This document shows positions 52,634 to 60,255 of a stretch of 64,000 bases of DNA, in pieces. Within the stretch, counting starts at the first letter, position 1. Each line of letters begins with the position of its first letter. This stretch comes from an uncultured Clostridium sp. (GTDB lineage Bacteria > Bacillota > Clostridia > Lachnospirales > Lachnospiraceae): positions 1 through 64,000 of the forward strand of contig UQTA01000012.1 in the NCBI GenBank assembly GCA_900543885.1, in the 5' to 3' direction. Position numbers and translations under genes: made by a program. Under the pieces are notes generated by a model. It did not search any database. It had not been told where the DNA came from and saw only the letters and a program-made list of their open reading frames with translations.

Positions 52634-53983
52634 ATGGAAGAAATGGATGCAGAAGCATATCTTAACCAGATCCCCATGTGGGCCAACAAGAAAAATTCTT
52701 TAAAAGATATCAGGATATTTTTAGACCAGATGGGCGGACCGGACCGGAAGATCCCTGCAGTTCATGTGGCCGGAACCAATGGAAAAGGTTCCGTGTGTGC
52801 CTTTATGACTTCTGTATTAAAAAAAGCCGGATTTCGTACAGGAACTTTTATTTCCCCCCATTTGGTGGAAATACGGGAACGCTTTCTTATAAATGGCGAG
52901 CCAGTGGAAAAAGAAACCTTTGAAGAGGCTTTCGCAGAAGTAAAAAAAGAGGCAGAGACCATGATGGAAAAGGGGTTTTGTCATCCTACTTTTTTTGAGT
53001 TCCTTTTTTATATGGCGATGGTGATCTTTGAAAAAGAAAAGGTAGATATCATGGTGATCGAAACCGGTCTTGGAGGCCGTTTAGATGCTACCAATGTATT
53101 GGAAAAACCTGCTGTTTGTGTGATCACATCCATCAGCAAAGACCATATGCAGTATCTGGGGACTACCATTTCTCAGATCGCTTCGGAGAAAGCCGGTATT
53201 ATCAAAGCCCATGTTCCCGTAGTGTTTGATGATTCAGATGCGGAAGCTGCAGCTGTGATGAGAACCAGGGCAAAGGAGTTAGAAGCAGATTGTTTTCCGG
53301 TGTCTGACCGTCTTTATGATGTAATGGATGGAAGGGAAGAGGAAAAGGACTGCCTTTATCTCAAGGAAAAGGATAGTTCTGGACAGATCGATGGGCGGTC
53401 AGGTCTTGTTTTGACTGTTCCATTTGAAGCACCTTATCAGGCTCAGAATGCATTTTTAGCAGTGACAGCTCTTCGCATTCTTCAAAAGTCTGAAAGCGTG
53501 TTTGAAAAACTGACAGATGAAGTGATCAGCAGCGGGATCAAAGCAGCCCGCTGGCCTGGAAGGATGGAAAAAGCAGCAGAAAATATATATCTGGATGGTG
53601 CTCATAATCCGGGGGGAATTGCCGCATTTGTCCAGGCAGCAGGAAAAGTTCAGAAAAGAACCGGTAAAAAAGTATGGCTTCTTTTTGCGGCTGTTGCAGA
53701 TAAAGAGTATGAGACGATGGCAAAAGAACTTTGTGAAGGTCTTGACTGGCAGGGAATTGGTGTGGTACATATGAACAGTGACAGAGGACTGTCTGCCAGA
53801 AAACTTTCAGAAGTTTTTGGAAAGTATGCTTCCTGTCATGTAGTGTCTTTTGAGGATACGAAAACTGCTATCAGGCAGATGAAACAGGCAGCAGGAGAAG
53901 ATCTTTTATTCTGCGCAGGTTCTCTGTATCTGATCGGAGAGTTAAAAGTACAGCTGGTGGGAGAAAGGAGTAAGACACAGTGA
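52634..53983 (+). CDS. folC: Folylpolyglutamate synthase / dihydrofolate synthase FolC
   Basis: FolC adds glutamate to (dihydro)pteroate or folates. The 449-aa Mur-ligase-like enzyme has the P-loop AGTNGKGSVCAFM (about 44-56), TFISPHLVEIRERF, ETGLGGRLDATNV, SISKDHMQYLG and LDGAHNPGG. Length is normal. Whether it has both activities cannot be told. Its last bases overlap the start of the 48-aa gene downstream. Confidence 0.93.
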   Translation: MEEMDAEAYLNQIPMWANKKNSLKDIRIFLDQMGGPDRKIPAVHVAGTNGKGSVCAFMTSVLKKAGFRTGTFISPHLVEIRERFLINGEPVEKETFEEAFAEVKKEAETMMEKGFCHPTFFEFLFYMAMVIFEKEKVDIMVIETGLGGRLDATNVLEKPAVCVITSISKDHMQYLGTTISQIASEKAGIIKAHVPVVFDDSDAEAAAVMRTRAKELEADCFPVSDRLYDVMDGREEEKDCLYLKEKDSSGQIDGRSGLVLTVPFEAPYQAQNAFLAVTALRILQKSESVFEKLTDEVISSGIKAARWPGRMEKAAENIYLDGAHNPGGIAAFVQAAGKVQKRTGKKVWLLFAAVADKEYETMAKELCEGLDWQGIGVVHMNSDRGLSARKLSEVFGKYASCHVVSFEDTKTAIRQMKQAAGEDLLFCAGSLYLIGELKVQLVGERSKTQ

Positions 53984-54126
53984 TCGATTTTGAAGAAGAA
54001 ATAGAGCGTTTTAAACCAAGTCTGGATGTAGAGGCTGTGGAAGATGCCATTGTAAAAAGCGACCTGACGGATATGACGGACATTATGATGGAACTGATCA
54101 AGGAAAGAGACGGAAGTAAAAGATGA
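53980..54126 (+). CDS. Small 48-aa acidic protein
   Basis: A GTG start at 53980 overlaps the folC stop and has GAAAGGAG ten bases upstream. The product begins MIDFEEEIERFKPSLDVEAV and ends KERDGSKR; it is acidic, helical-looking and without a membrane segment. Its stop overlaps the next ATG (ATGA), so it is translationally linked on both sides, which supports a real gene. Function unknown. Confidence 0.7.
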   Translation: MIDFEEEIERFKPSLDVEAVEDAIVKSDLTDMTDIMMELIKERDGSKR

Positions 54127-55430
54127 TGGATATTGCAGCAAAAAACAGACAGATAGCCAACAGCTATTATAATCTGGGTCTGGAAAAGGCGAAAATACGG
54201 GATCTTTCCGGTGCAGCCCAGTGCCTGAAAAAAAGCCTGCATTTTTCCAAGTACCAGACAGATGCCAGAAATCTATTAGGTTTGATTTATTATGAAAACG
54301 GGGAAGTGGCAGATGCACTGGTACAGTGGGTCATCAGTTTGAATTTACAGCCGGAAAATAATCTGGCAGACCACTATTTAGATGAGATCCAGCGAAAGCC
54401 GGGGCAGTTAGAGGCAGAAAGCCAGAATGTAAAGACATTTAACCAGGCTCTGTGGCATGCACAGAACGGCAGTGACGATCTGGCAATTTTGCAGCTGGCC
54501 AGAGTGGTTGCTGCAAAGCCTCATTTTGTAAAGGCCCACCTTCTGTTAGCCCTTTTATATATGCGGCGGGAAGATTATAACAAGGCGGGAAGGTCTCTTT
54601 TTAAAATCTTACAGATTGACAAGAGCAATCCCAAGGCGTTGTACTATATGTCCCTTGTAAAACAGAATACAGGACGTGCAGATGCAGAAAAGAGAAAGAT
54701 GATCAAGGCATTTTCCCACAGGCAGATGCAGGATGATGATGTTATTATCCCGAATACGTATAAAGAAAATACAGGACTTTCTACCGTGTTCCACATTATT
54801 ATCGGTCTGATCCTGGGCCTGTTTGCTTTCTATGTGCTGGTGCTTCCTGCAAGAGAAAGCAGCCTGAACCGTACCAGGGATGATGAACTGATCGGTTATA
54901 TGCAGCAGTTAAATAATGCGAACCAGCAGAATGATACGCTGCAGCAGAAAAATGATGAACTGACTGCCCAGAAGGAAGAAGTGCAGAAAAAGCTGGACGA
55001 GCTGACAACAGGAAATACCAGCGTGCTGGCTCAGTATCAGAGTCTGATCTGGGTACTTCAGTATTATCGTACCGGGGATTTGGTAACAGCTGCAAAGACC
55101 TTTGCAGATGCCAGCTTTGATATGATCGAAGATGAGAATATTCAGGGAATTATAAACAATATCCGTCAGGATATGGCAGGAAATATCTATCAGAGTCTGG
55201 TACAGCAGGGACTGCAGCTGTGGAACGGCGGTGATAAGACCCAGGCTATGGATTATTTCCAGGCCAGTTTAAAGATCCAGCCGGATAATCCGGAAGCCAT
55301 GTTCTATGTAGGCCGTCTGTATCAGGAATCAGGTGATACAGAAAATGCCAATGCTATGTTCGACAAGATCGTTGGAGAACACGGTGATTCTGAGTATGCC
55401 CAGAGGGCGGCGGCTGCCAGGGGATATTAG
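54123..55430 (+). CDS. Tetratricopeptide-repeat membrane protein
   Basis: The 435-aa protein has TPR repeats at about residues 8-70 and 115-185 (NSYYNLGLEKAKIRDLSGAA; HLLLALLYMRREDYNKAGRS), one transmembrane helix at about 221-241 (VFHIIIGLILGLFAFYVLVL), a coiled-coil-like Gln/Glu/Lys stretch after it (about 260-300) and further TPR helices at the C-terminus (MFYVGRLYQESGDTENANAM). So cytoplasmic TPRs, a membrane anchor and outside TPRs are likely. Function unknown. It starts at the ATGA overlap with the 48-aa gene. Confidence 0.82.
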   Translation: MMDIAAKNRQIANSYYNLGLEKAKIRDLSGAAQCLKKSLHFSKYQTDARNLLGLIYYENGEVADALVQWVISLNLQPENNLADHYLDEIQRKPGQLEAESQNVKTFNQALWHAQNGSDDLAILQLARVVAAKPHFVKAHLLLALLYMRREDYNKAGRSLFKILQIDKSNPKALYYMSLVKQNTGRADAEKRKMIKAFSHRQMQDDDVIIPNTYKENTGLSTVFHIIIGLILGLFAFYVLVLPARESSLNRTRDDELIGYMQQLNNANQQNDTLQQKNDELTAQKEEVQKKLDELTTGNTSVLAQYQSLIWVLQYYRTGDLVTAAKTFADASFDMIEDENIQGIINNIRQDMAGNIYQSLVQQGLQLWNGGDKTQAMDYFQASLKIQPDNPEAMFYVGRLYQESGDTENANAMFDKIVGEHGDSEYAQRAAAARGY

Positions 55431-55455
55431 AGCTATAGAGTTTCAATTTATACAG

Positions 55456-55490
55456 CAGAGAAAAGAATAACTACCTTTTCTCTGTTTTTT
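55456..55490 (+). terminator. Terminator after the TPR protein gene
   Basis: CAGAGAAAAG pairs with CTTTTCTCTG (10 bp, loop of 9), followed by seven T. Confidence 0.88.
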
Positions 55491-55581
55491 TATGCCTGTA
55501 TGCACAAATAATGAGCTGACAGCGCGTGTGCAGACTTATGGCGGATATCCATAATATCATTACAAGGAGGAGCTAAGAAAC

Positions 55582-55926
55582 ATGAAACAGACAAAAATAA
55601 CTTACGAAGCCTTTGGCGACACATTATTGATACATATGCCAAAGGAACTGGATCACCATAACTGCCGTGACTTAAAGCGTGACACGGATCTGATGCTGGA
55701 TGAAAATTATATCAATCGCATTATCTTCGATTTTGGAAAAACGGAATTTATGGATTCTTCCGGGATCGGAGTCTTATTAAATCGTTATAAGCAGATGGCA
55801 GCCAGCAGAGGTACAGTTACTTATTACGGTGCAGGTCCAAGAGTGCTGCGGATCCTTGAAATGGGTGGTCTGGTACGGCTGATCCGGGGCTTTAAAGACC
55901 GTGAAAGTGCTCTGGGAAATTTATAG
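55582..55926 (+). CDS. spoIIAA: Anti-anti-sigma factor SpoIIAA
   Basis: SpoIIAA (114 aa, STAS domain) releases sigma-F from SpoIIAB in the forespore when dephosphorylated. The phosphorylated serine lies in FMDSSGIGVLLNRYKQM. It is the first gene of the classic spoIIA operon; the 150-bp gap upstream after a terminator should hold its sigma-H promoter, which I could not pin down. ATG 55582 follows AAGGAGGAG. Confidence 0.93.
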   Translation: MKQTKITYEAFGDTLLIHMPKELDHHNCRDLKRDTDLMLDENYINRIIFDFGKTEFMDSSGIGVLLNRYKQMAASRGTVTYYGAGPRVLRILEMGGLVRLIRGFKDRESALGNL

Positions 55927-55945
55927 AAGCAGGAGGATGGAAAAA

Positions 55946-56425
55946 GTGGAAGGACAGAAGGAACAGAATGGACGAGTTGGACAAAAAGAACAAAATGGCC
56001 AGAAAGAACATGTCAGTCTGGAATTTGAAAGCCATTCTAAAAATGAAGAGTTTGCCAGAGTGGTGGCAGCTGTATTTATGAGCCGGTTAGAACCTACACT
56101 GGAGGAAATCCAGGATGTGAAAACAGCCGTATCAGAAGCGGTGACCAATGCCATTATCCATGGCTATGGGGAGGCGGCGGGAAAGATATTTCTGGATCTG
56201 ACGGCAGATCCGGCAGATAAAACGCTGATCGTTTCTGTGACAGATACGGGAATGGGTATCCCGGATGTGAAAAAGGCCATGGAACCTTTATATACAACGG
56301 ACACGACCGGAGAACGCTCCGGTATGGGATTTTCATTTATGGAAGCCTTTATGGATGAAGTTATTGTTGAGTCAGAACCGGGAAAAGGAACGGCCGTGAC
56401 CATGAAAAAACATATTAGAAGGTGA
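55946..56425 (+). CDS. spoIIAB: Anti-sigma F factor / kinase SpoIIAB
   Basis: SpoIIAB binds and inhibits sigma-F and phosphorylates SpoIIAA. It has a GHKL ATPase domain: N-box EAVTNAIIHGYGE, G1 DTGMGIPDV, G2 GERSGMGFSFME. I favour GTG 55946 because AGGAGG (55931-55936) is nine bases upstream of it but directly abuts the in-frame ATG at 55937. The N-terminus has an unusual extra 30 residues with repeated GQKEQNG/KEQNGQ units before the family-typical start (VSLEFESHSKNEEFAR), which other SpoIIAB proteins lack. Confidence 0.92.
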   Translation: MEGQKEQNGRVGQKEQNGQKEHVSLEFESHSKNEEFARVVAAVFMSRLEPTLEEIQDVKTAVSEAVTNAIIHGYGEAAGKIFLDLTADPADKTLIVSVTDTGMGIPDVKKAMEPLYTTDTTGERSGMGFSFMEAFMDEVIVESEPGKGTAVTMKKHIRR

Positions 56426-56430
56426 GCCAT

Positions 56431-57150
56431 ATGGATGAAACCCTGAAAATGATAGAATTGGCTCACCAGGGGGATAAAACAGCCAGAGACAGGCTGGTAA
56501 CAGAAAATCTGGGGCTTGTGTGGAGTATTGTAAAGCACTTTGCAGGCCGCGGATATGAACAGGAAGATCTGTTTCAGATTGGAAGTATCGGACTTTTAAA
56601 GGCTATTGACAAGTTTGATCTGCAGTATCAGGTACGGTTTTCCACGTATGCGGTACCAATGATCACAGGCGAGATCCGAAGGTTTTTGCGGGATGACGGC
56701 ATGATCAAGGTAAGCCGTTCCCTAAAAGAACTGGCGGTAAAGGTATTTGCATTAAAGGAACAGCTGGGGGAAGCTTACGGCAGAGATCCAACCGTAGAAG
56801 AAATTGCAGGAGAACTTGGAGTAAGCAGTGAAGAAGTAGCGGCATCTCTGGAGGCAGGTGCCCAGGTAGAATCTATTTACAGACCCTTAAGCGCCACAGA
56901 AGGAGAGAAGGGGATCTTAATGGACAAGCTGGAAGAAAAAAGTGCAGCTCAGGAACAGCTGTTAAACAGACTTGCTTTAGAAAAGGTCATGGAAAACCTT
57001 AAACCTCAGGAGAAACAGCTGATCCTTTGCCGGTATTTCTATAATCAGACCCAGGCACAAACGGCCCAGGTATTGGGGGTGTCTCAGGTCCAGGTTTCAC
57101 GTCTTGAAAAAAAGTGTTTAAAGGAATTGAGAAAGCGTTTTGAAGGATAA
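56431..57150 (+). CDS. sigF: RNA polymerase sporulation sigma factor SigF (SpoIIAC)
   Basis: Sigma-F directs early forespore transcription. The 239-aa protein has region 2 (VTENLGLVWSIVKHFAGRGY, EDLFQIGSIGLLKAIDKFD, RFSTYAVPMITGEIRRFL), region 3, and region 4 (TQAQTAQVLGVSQVQVSRLE). ATG 56431 (MDETLK) is preferred; it follows GAAGGTG and lies six bases after the spoIIAB stop. The order spoIIAA-spoIIAB-sigF is the standard operon. Confidence 0.94.
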   Translation: MDETLKMIELAHQGDKTARDRLVTENLGLVWSIVKHFAGRGYEQEDLFQIGSIGLLKAIDKFDLQYQVRFSTYAVPMITGEIRRFLRDDGMIKVSRSLKELAVKVFALKEQLGEAYGRDPTVEEIAGELGVSSEEVAASLEAGAQVESIYRPLSATEGEKGILMDKLEEKSAAQEQLLNRLALEKVMENLKPQEKQLILCRYFYNQTQAQTAQVLGVSQVQVSRLEKKCLKELRKRFEG

Positions 57151-57238
57151 AACAGGCAGATAAAGGAGAATGGAAAAAACGAATAAAAATGAAAAAAAGG
57201 TACATTCTAGTTACTGTACATGAAAGGATGTGAGCCTG

Positions 57239-57472
57239 ATGAAAATGAAAAGCGTGAAAGCAATTCTTATTTTCCTGCTGCTTTTGGCAGGTGTGATAAC
57301 GGGATATCTGTTCTGGAAGATGAAAGCGCCAGATCACGAAAAAGAAGGCCTGTTGGTTGAAAATGATGTAACAGCTTATTATAACATGGCAGAAACAGGG
57401 ATCCCGGCATATGCGCCAGCACCGTTCAGCTTGTTGGCAGAAGAAAAGGAAGGGCGGAGCAAAGCTTTATGA
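57239..57472 (+). CDS. Small membrane protein between sigF and spoVAA
   Basis: The 77-aa product has a single N-terminal hydrophobic helix (about residues 7-24, AILIFLLLLAGVITGYLFW) and a short hydrophilic tail. Its stop overlaps the spoVAA start (ATGA), so it belongs to the operon. I know no named homologue; in Bacillus nothing lies here. It may be produced in the forespore (inference). ATG 57239 follows AAAGGATG; a GTG at 57230 is an alternative. Confidence 0.7.
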   Translation: MKMKSVKAILIFLLLLAGVITGYLFWKMKAPDHEKEGLLVENDVTAYYNMAETGIPAYAPAPFSLLAEEKEGRSKAL

Positions 57473-58116
57473 GCCAGACAAGCAGCAGCCAGAGTCAGAC
57501 AGTTTATATACAGTTAAATCAGATCACGGAGATCCGCCGCAGAGATGTGTTTTTAAAAGATGTAGGGGAAGTAACCTGCCGGGATAAGGTGATCTTAAGC
57601 AAATGCAGGGCGTTGAAGGTGAAGAGTATCCCTGAAAAAGAGGCCAGACGGTATGTGATGAGTGCTCTGGAAATAGTGCAGATGTTAGAGGCTTTAGATC
57701 CGTCGATTGAGGTAAACAATCTGGGGGAATCGGATTTTATTATTGCCTACAAGCCTCCAAAGGCATCGGAATTATGCTGGCAGTGGCTGAAAACTATTTT
57801 TGTATGTCTGGTCAGTTTCTTTGGGGCGGCATTTGCTATTATGACCTTTAATAATGACGTAAATGTAGGGGATGTACTGGGACAGGTATACTTTCAGGTT
57901 ATGGGACGGCCTTCGGATGGTTTTGGCCTGATGGAGGCAGGTTACAGTGTGGGGCTTGCTATCGGGATTTTAGTGTTTTTTAATCATATTGCAGTGAAAA
58001 AACTAAACACAGATCCAACACCGCTGGAAGTAGAAATGCGCCTGTATGAAGAAAATATATGCAAAACATTGATCGACCAGAAAGGAAGAAAGGAGAAAGA
58101 GATTGATGTGGATTAA
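57469..58116 (+). CDS. spoVAA: Stage V sporulation protein SpoVAA
   Basis: SpoVAA is part of the SpoVA channel that moves dipicolinic acid into spores and out on germination. The 215-aa protein has a soluble N-terminal domain (YIQLNQITEIRRRDVFLKDV, VTCRDKVILSK) and two membrane helices (about 102-120 and 162-182), with FNNDVNVGDVL between them, the usual layout. It overlaps spoVAB by 11 bp. Confidence 0.9.
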   Translation: MSQTSSSQSQTVYIQLNQITEIRRRDVFLKDVGEVTCRDKVILSKCRALKVKSIPEKEARRYVMSALEIVQMLEALDPSIEVNNLGESDFIIAYKPPKASELCWQWLKTIFVCLVSFFGAAFAIMTFNNDVNVGDVLGQVYFQVMGRPSDGFGLMEAGYSVGLAIGILVFFNHIAVKKLNTDPTPLEVEMRLYEENICKTLIDQKGRKEKEIDVD

Positions 58117-58543
58117 AAATGTCTTTCTTCTCTTTTTCGGCCTGTGCTCCGGGGGAATCATTGCAGCGGGAGTGTATGCATTTCTGGCGATCATTGGTGT
58201 TTTTGTACGTCTGATCGGAAAAACACAAACAAAAAAGCATATCATGCTCTATGAAAATATGATCATTCTTGGGGGAGTATTGGGAAATATCATGGAGCTA
58301 TATAAGATAAGGCTTCCATTGGGAGAGATATTCGGGCAGATATTTCTTTTTACAGGGAGCATCAGCGTAGGGATATTTACCGGTTGTCTTGCCATGTCAC
58401 TGGCGGAAACTTTAAAGGCGCTTCCAACATTTTCACGAAGGATACGACTGTCGGTGGGACTTCCCTGGCTGATTATTGCCATTGCAGCGGGAAAATGCGG
58501 CGGTTCCCTGCTGTATTTCTGGAAAGGGATGGCAGCAGGATAA
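58106..58543 (+). CDS. spoVAB: Stage V sporulation protein SpoVAB
   Basis: The 145-aa membrane protein matches SpoVAB: FGLCSGGIIAAGVYAFLAII at the N-terminus, ENMIILGGVLGNIMELYKI, and four or so hydrophobic helices. ATG 58106 with AAAGGAG upstream is preferred over the TTG one codon earlier. It is coupled to spoVAA. Confidence 0.88.
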   Translation: MWIKNVFLLFFGLCSGGIIAAGVYAFLAIIGVFVRLIGKTQTKKHIMLYENMIILGGVLGNIMELYKIRLPLGEIFGQIFLFTGSISVGIFTGCLAMSLAETLKALPTFSRRIRLSVGLPWLIIAIAAGKCGGSLLYFWKGMAAG

Positions 58544-58602
58544 GCACGGAGAATACAGAAAAAAGTGATGGATGGATGAAAGTGGAAAGAAGAGGAAACG
58601 AT

Positions 58603-59058
58603 ATGGAAATCGATAAGAAAAAATATGCGGACTACATTAAAGAGATCACCCCGGTCCACAATGTGTGGGTTTCTATGGGAAAGGCCTTTCTCACAGGCGG
58701 GTTGATCTGCGTTCTGGGGCAGTTTATTATGAATTGGGTGACTTACATGTGGGATCTGGAAGCAGAGGCAGCAGGAACCTGGACTTCTATTATCCTGGTA
58801 TTTTTAAGTGTCTTATGTACAGGTCTTAACATTTACCAGAAACTGGTAAAATTTGGCGGAGCCGGTGCCCTGGTGCCCATCACCGGTTTTGCCAATTCTG
58901 TGGCAGCCCCGGCCATAGAATTTCGCTCTGAAGGTCAGGTTTTCGGTATCGGTGTAAAAATATTTACCATTGCCGGTCCTGTGATCTTATATGGTATAGG
59001 AATTAGCTGGCTGCTGGGAGTGGGATATTGGATTCTGACGGGAATAGGAGCCGCGTAG
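58603..59058 (+). CDS. spoVAC: Stage V sporulation protein SpoVAC
   Basis: SpoVAC is the mechanosensitive channel-like subunit of the SpoVA system. The 151-aa protein is full length and typical: AFLTGGLICVLGQFIMNW, LVKFGGAGALVPITGFANS, EFRSEGQVFGIGVKIFTIAG. ATG 58603 follows AAGAGGA. Normally spoVAD and spoVAE come next; here they do not, and the following sequence is non-coding and then a truncated oxidoreductase gene. Confidence 0.92.
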   Translation: MEIDKKKYADYIKEITPVHNVWVSMGKAFLTGGLICVLGQFIMNWVTYMWDLEAEAAGTWTSIILVFLSVLCTGLNIYQKLVKFGGAGALVPITGFANSVAAPAIEFRSEGQVFGIGVKIFTIAGPVILYGIGISWLLGVGYWILTGIGAA

Positions 59059-59178
59059 ACGACTCCTTATTTGTGTGTTATAATCTAAAGAGCGCCGAAA
59101 AAAACAAGCGGCTGCGAAGCAGACATTTGTTTTTTTCAAGCCATTAACGAGGGATCCGTCTGCGTCAGCAGACAGTAG
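59059..59178. other. Palindrome-rich non-coding segment in place of spoVAD
   Basis: It holds an extended -10-like TGTTATAAT (59076-59084), a perfect 11-bp inverted repeat (GAAAAAAACAA 59097-59107 and its complement 59127-59137) around an inner CTGC-GAA-GCAG hairpin, and a second hairpin GTCTGC-GTCA-GCAGAC (59158-59173). The first could act as a terminator because its right arm is a T-run. An AGGAGG at 59177-59182 has no start codon at a usable distance. It looks like a junction between two once-separate regions. Confidence 0.55.
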
Positions 59179-60219
59179 GAGGTATATTTAAAAAAAGGCA
59201 TCAACATTTTAGACTGCTGGATGGCAGATCCCAAATCCAGAGATATTATTGGAAAAGGGATCAAGGAAAACCGCAGTCAGTGGTATATCCAGGGACATAT
59301 TGGTTCTACCTGGAAAGACGGACAGTATTTCCGCACCAGAGATATGAAATATGTGCGTCCAGCATTTGAAGATCTGTTAAAGAGACTGCAGACCGATTAC
59401 ATTGATCTGGGTATGATCCATTATGTAGATTCCGAAGAAGAATGGGAAAATATCCTTCATTCTGACTACCTGGATTATGTAATGGAATTAAAAAACAGTG
59501 GTGTGATCCGCCACATCGGTATGAGTTCCCATAACCCAAAAGTAGCAGCAAAAGCAGCACAGTCCGGTTTTGTGGAAATGATCCTTTTCAGTATCAATCC
59601 GGCATTTGATATGCTCCCGGCCAGTGAAAACATTGAAACTATGTTTGCGGATAAATTTGAAGAGAAATTAAAAGGAACGGATCCAGACCGGGCTTATTTA
59701 TATAAGATCTGTGAACAGAATGATGTAGGAATCACGGTTATGAAAGGTTTCGCGGGAGGAAGATTATTTGATGAAAAACGTTCTCCATTTGGTGTAAGTC
59801 TGACACCGGTACAGTGTATCCACTATGCATTGACCCGTCCGGCAGTCTGTTCCATTATGTGCGGCTATGACACAAAGGACCAGGTAGACCAGGCGGTGGC
59901 ATATGAAAATGCTTCTGAAGAAGAAAAAGACTATGCATCTGTGATCGCCAATGCACCATTTCATTCTTACCGGGGTGAATGTACCTACTGCGGCCACTGT
60001 AAGCCATGTGTGGCAAATCTGGATATTGCCATGATCAATAAATTTTATGATCTGGCAACTATGCAGCCAACAGTACCAGCAACCGTACAGTCCCACTATG
60101 AACTGTTAGAGCATAAAGCATCTGAGTGTGTCGGCTGTCATGCATGTGAGTCACGCTGCCCATTTGGAGTATCTATTGCAGAAAGAATGGAAAAAACAGC
60201 GAAATTATTTGGCTGTTAA
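59179..60219 (+). pseudogene. N-terminally truncated aldo/keto reductase with 4Fe-4S cluster motifs
   Basis: The frame encodes an aldo/keto reductase of the type with C-terminal ferredoxin-like cysteines (CTYCGHCKPC and CVGCHACESRCPFGV). Homology runs upstream of the first ATG (59221): the codons from 59185 read YLKKGINILDCW, which aligns to the start of the barrel, and then a TAG at 59176 closes the frame. About 40 N-terminal residues found in relatives, including the glycine-rich first strand, are absent, and no ribosome binding site serves ATG 59221. A 332-aa protein from 59221 could still be made but would lack part of the barrel. Confidence 0.7.
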
Positions 60220-60255
60220 AAATACATAAGCGGAATATAAAGGAGAGAAGAATAC

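Noticed and set aside
59059..59178. Insertion sequence remnant replacing spoVAD
   Set aside because: There is no transposase fragment, and the hairpins do not match the ends of the repeats elsewhere in the window.
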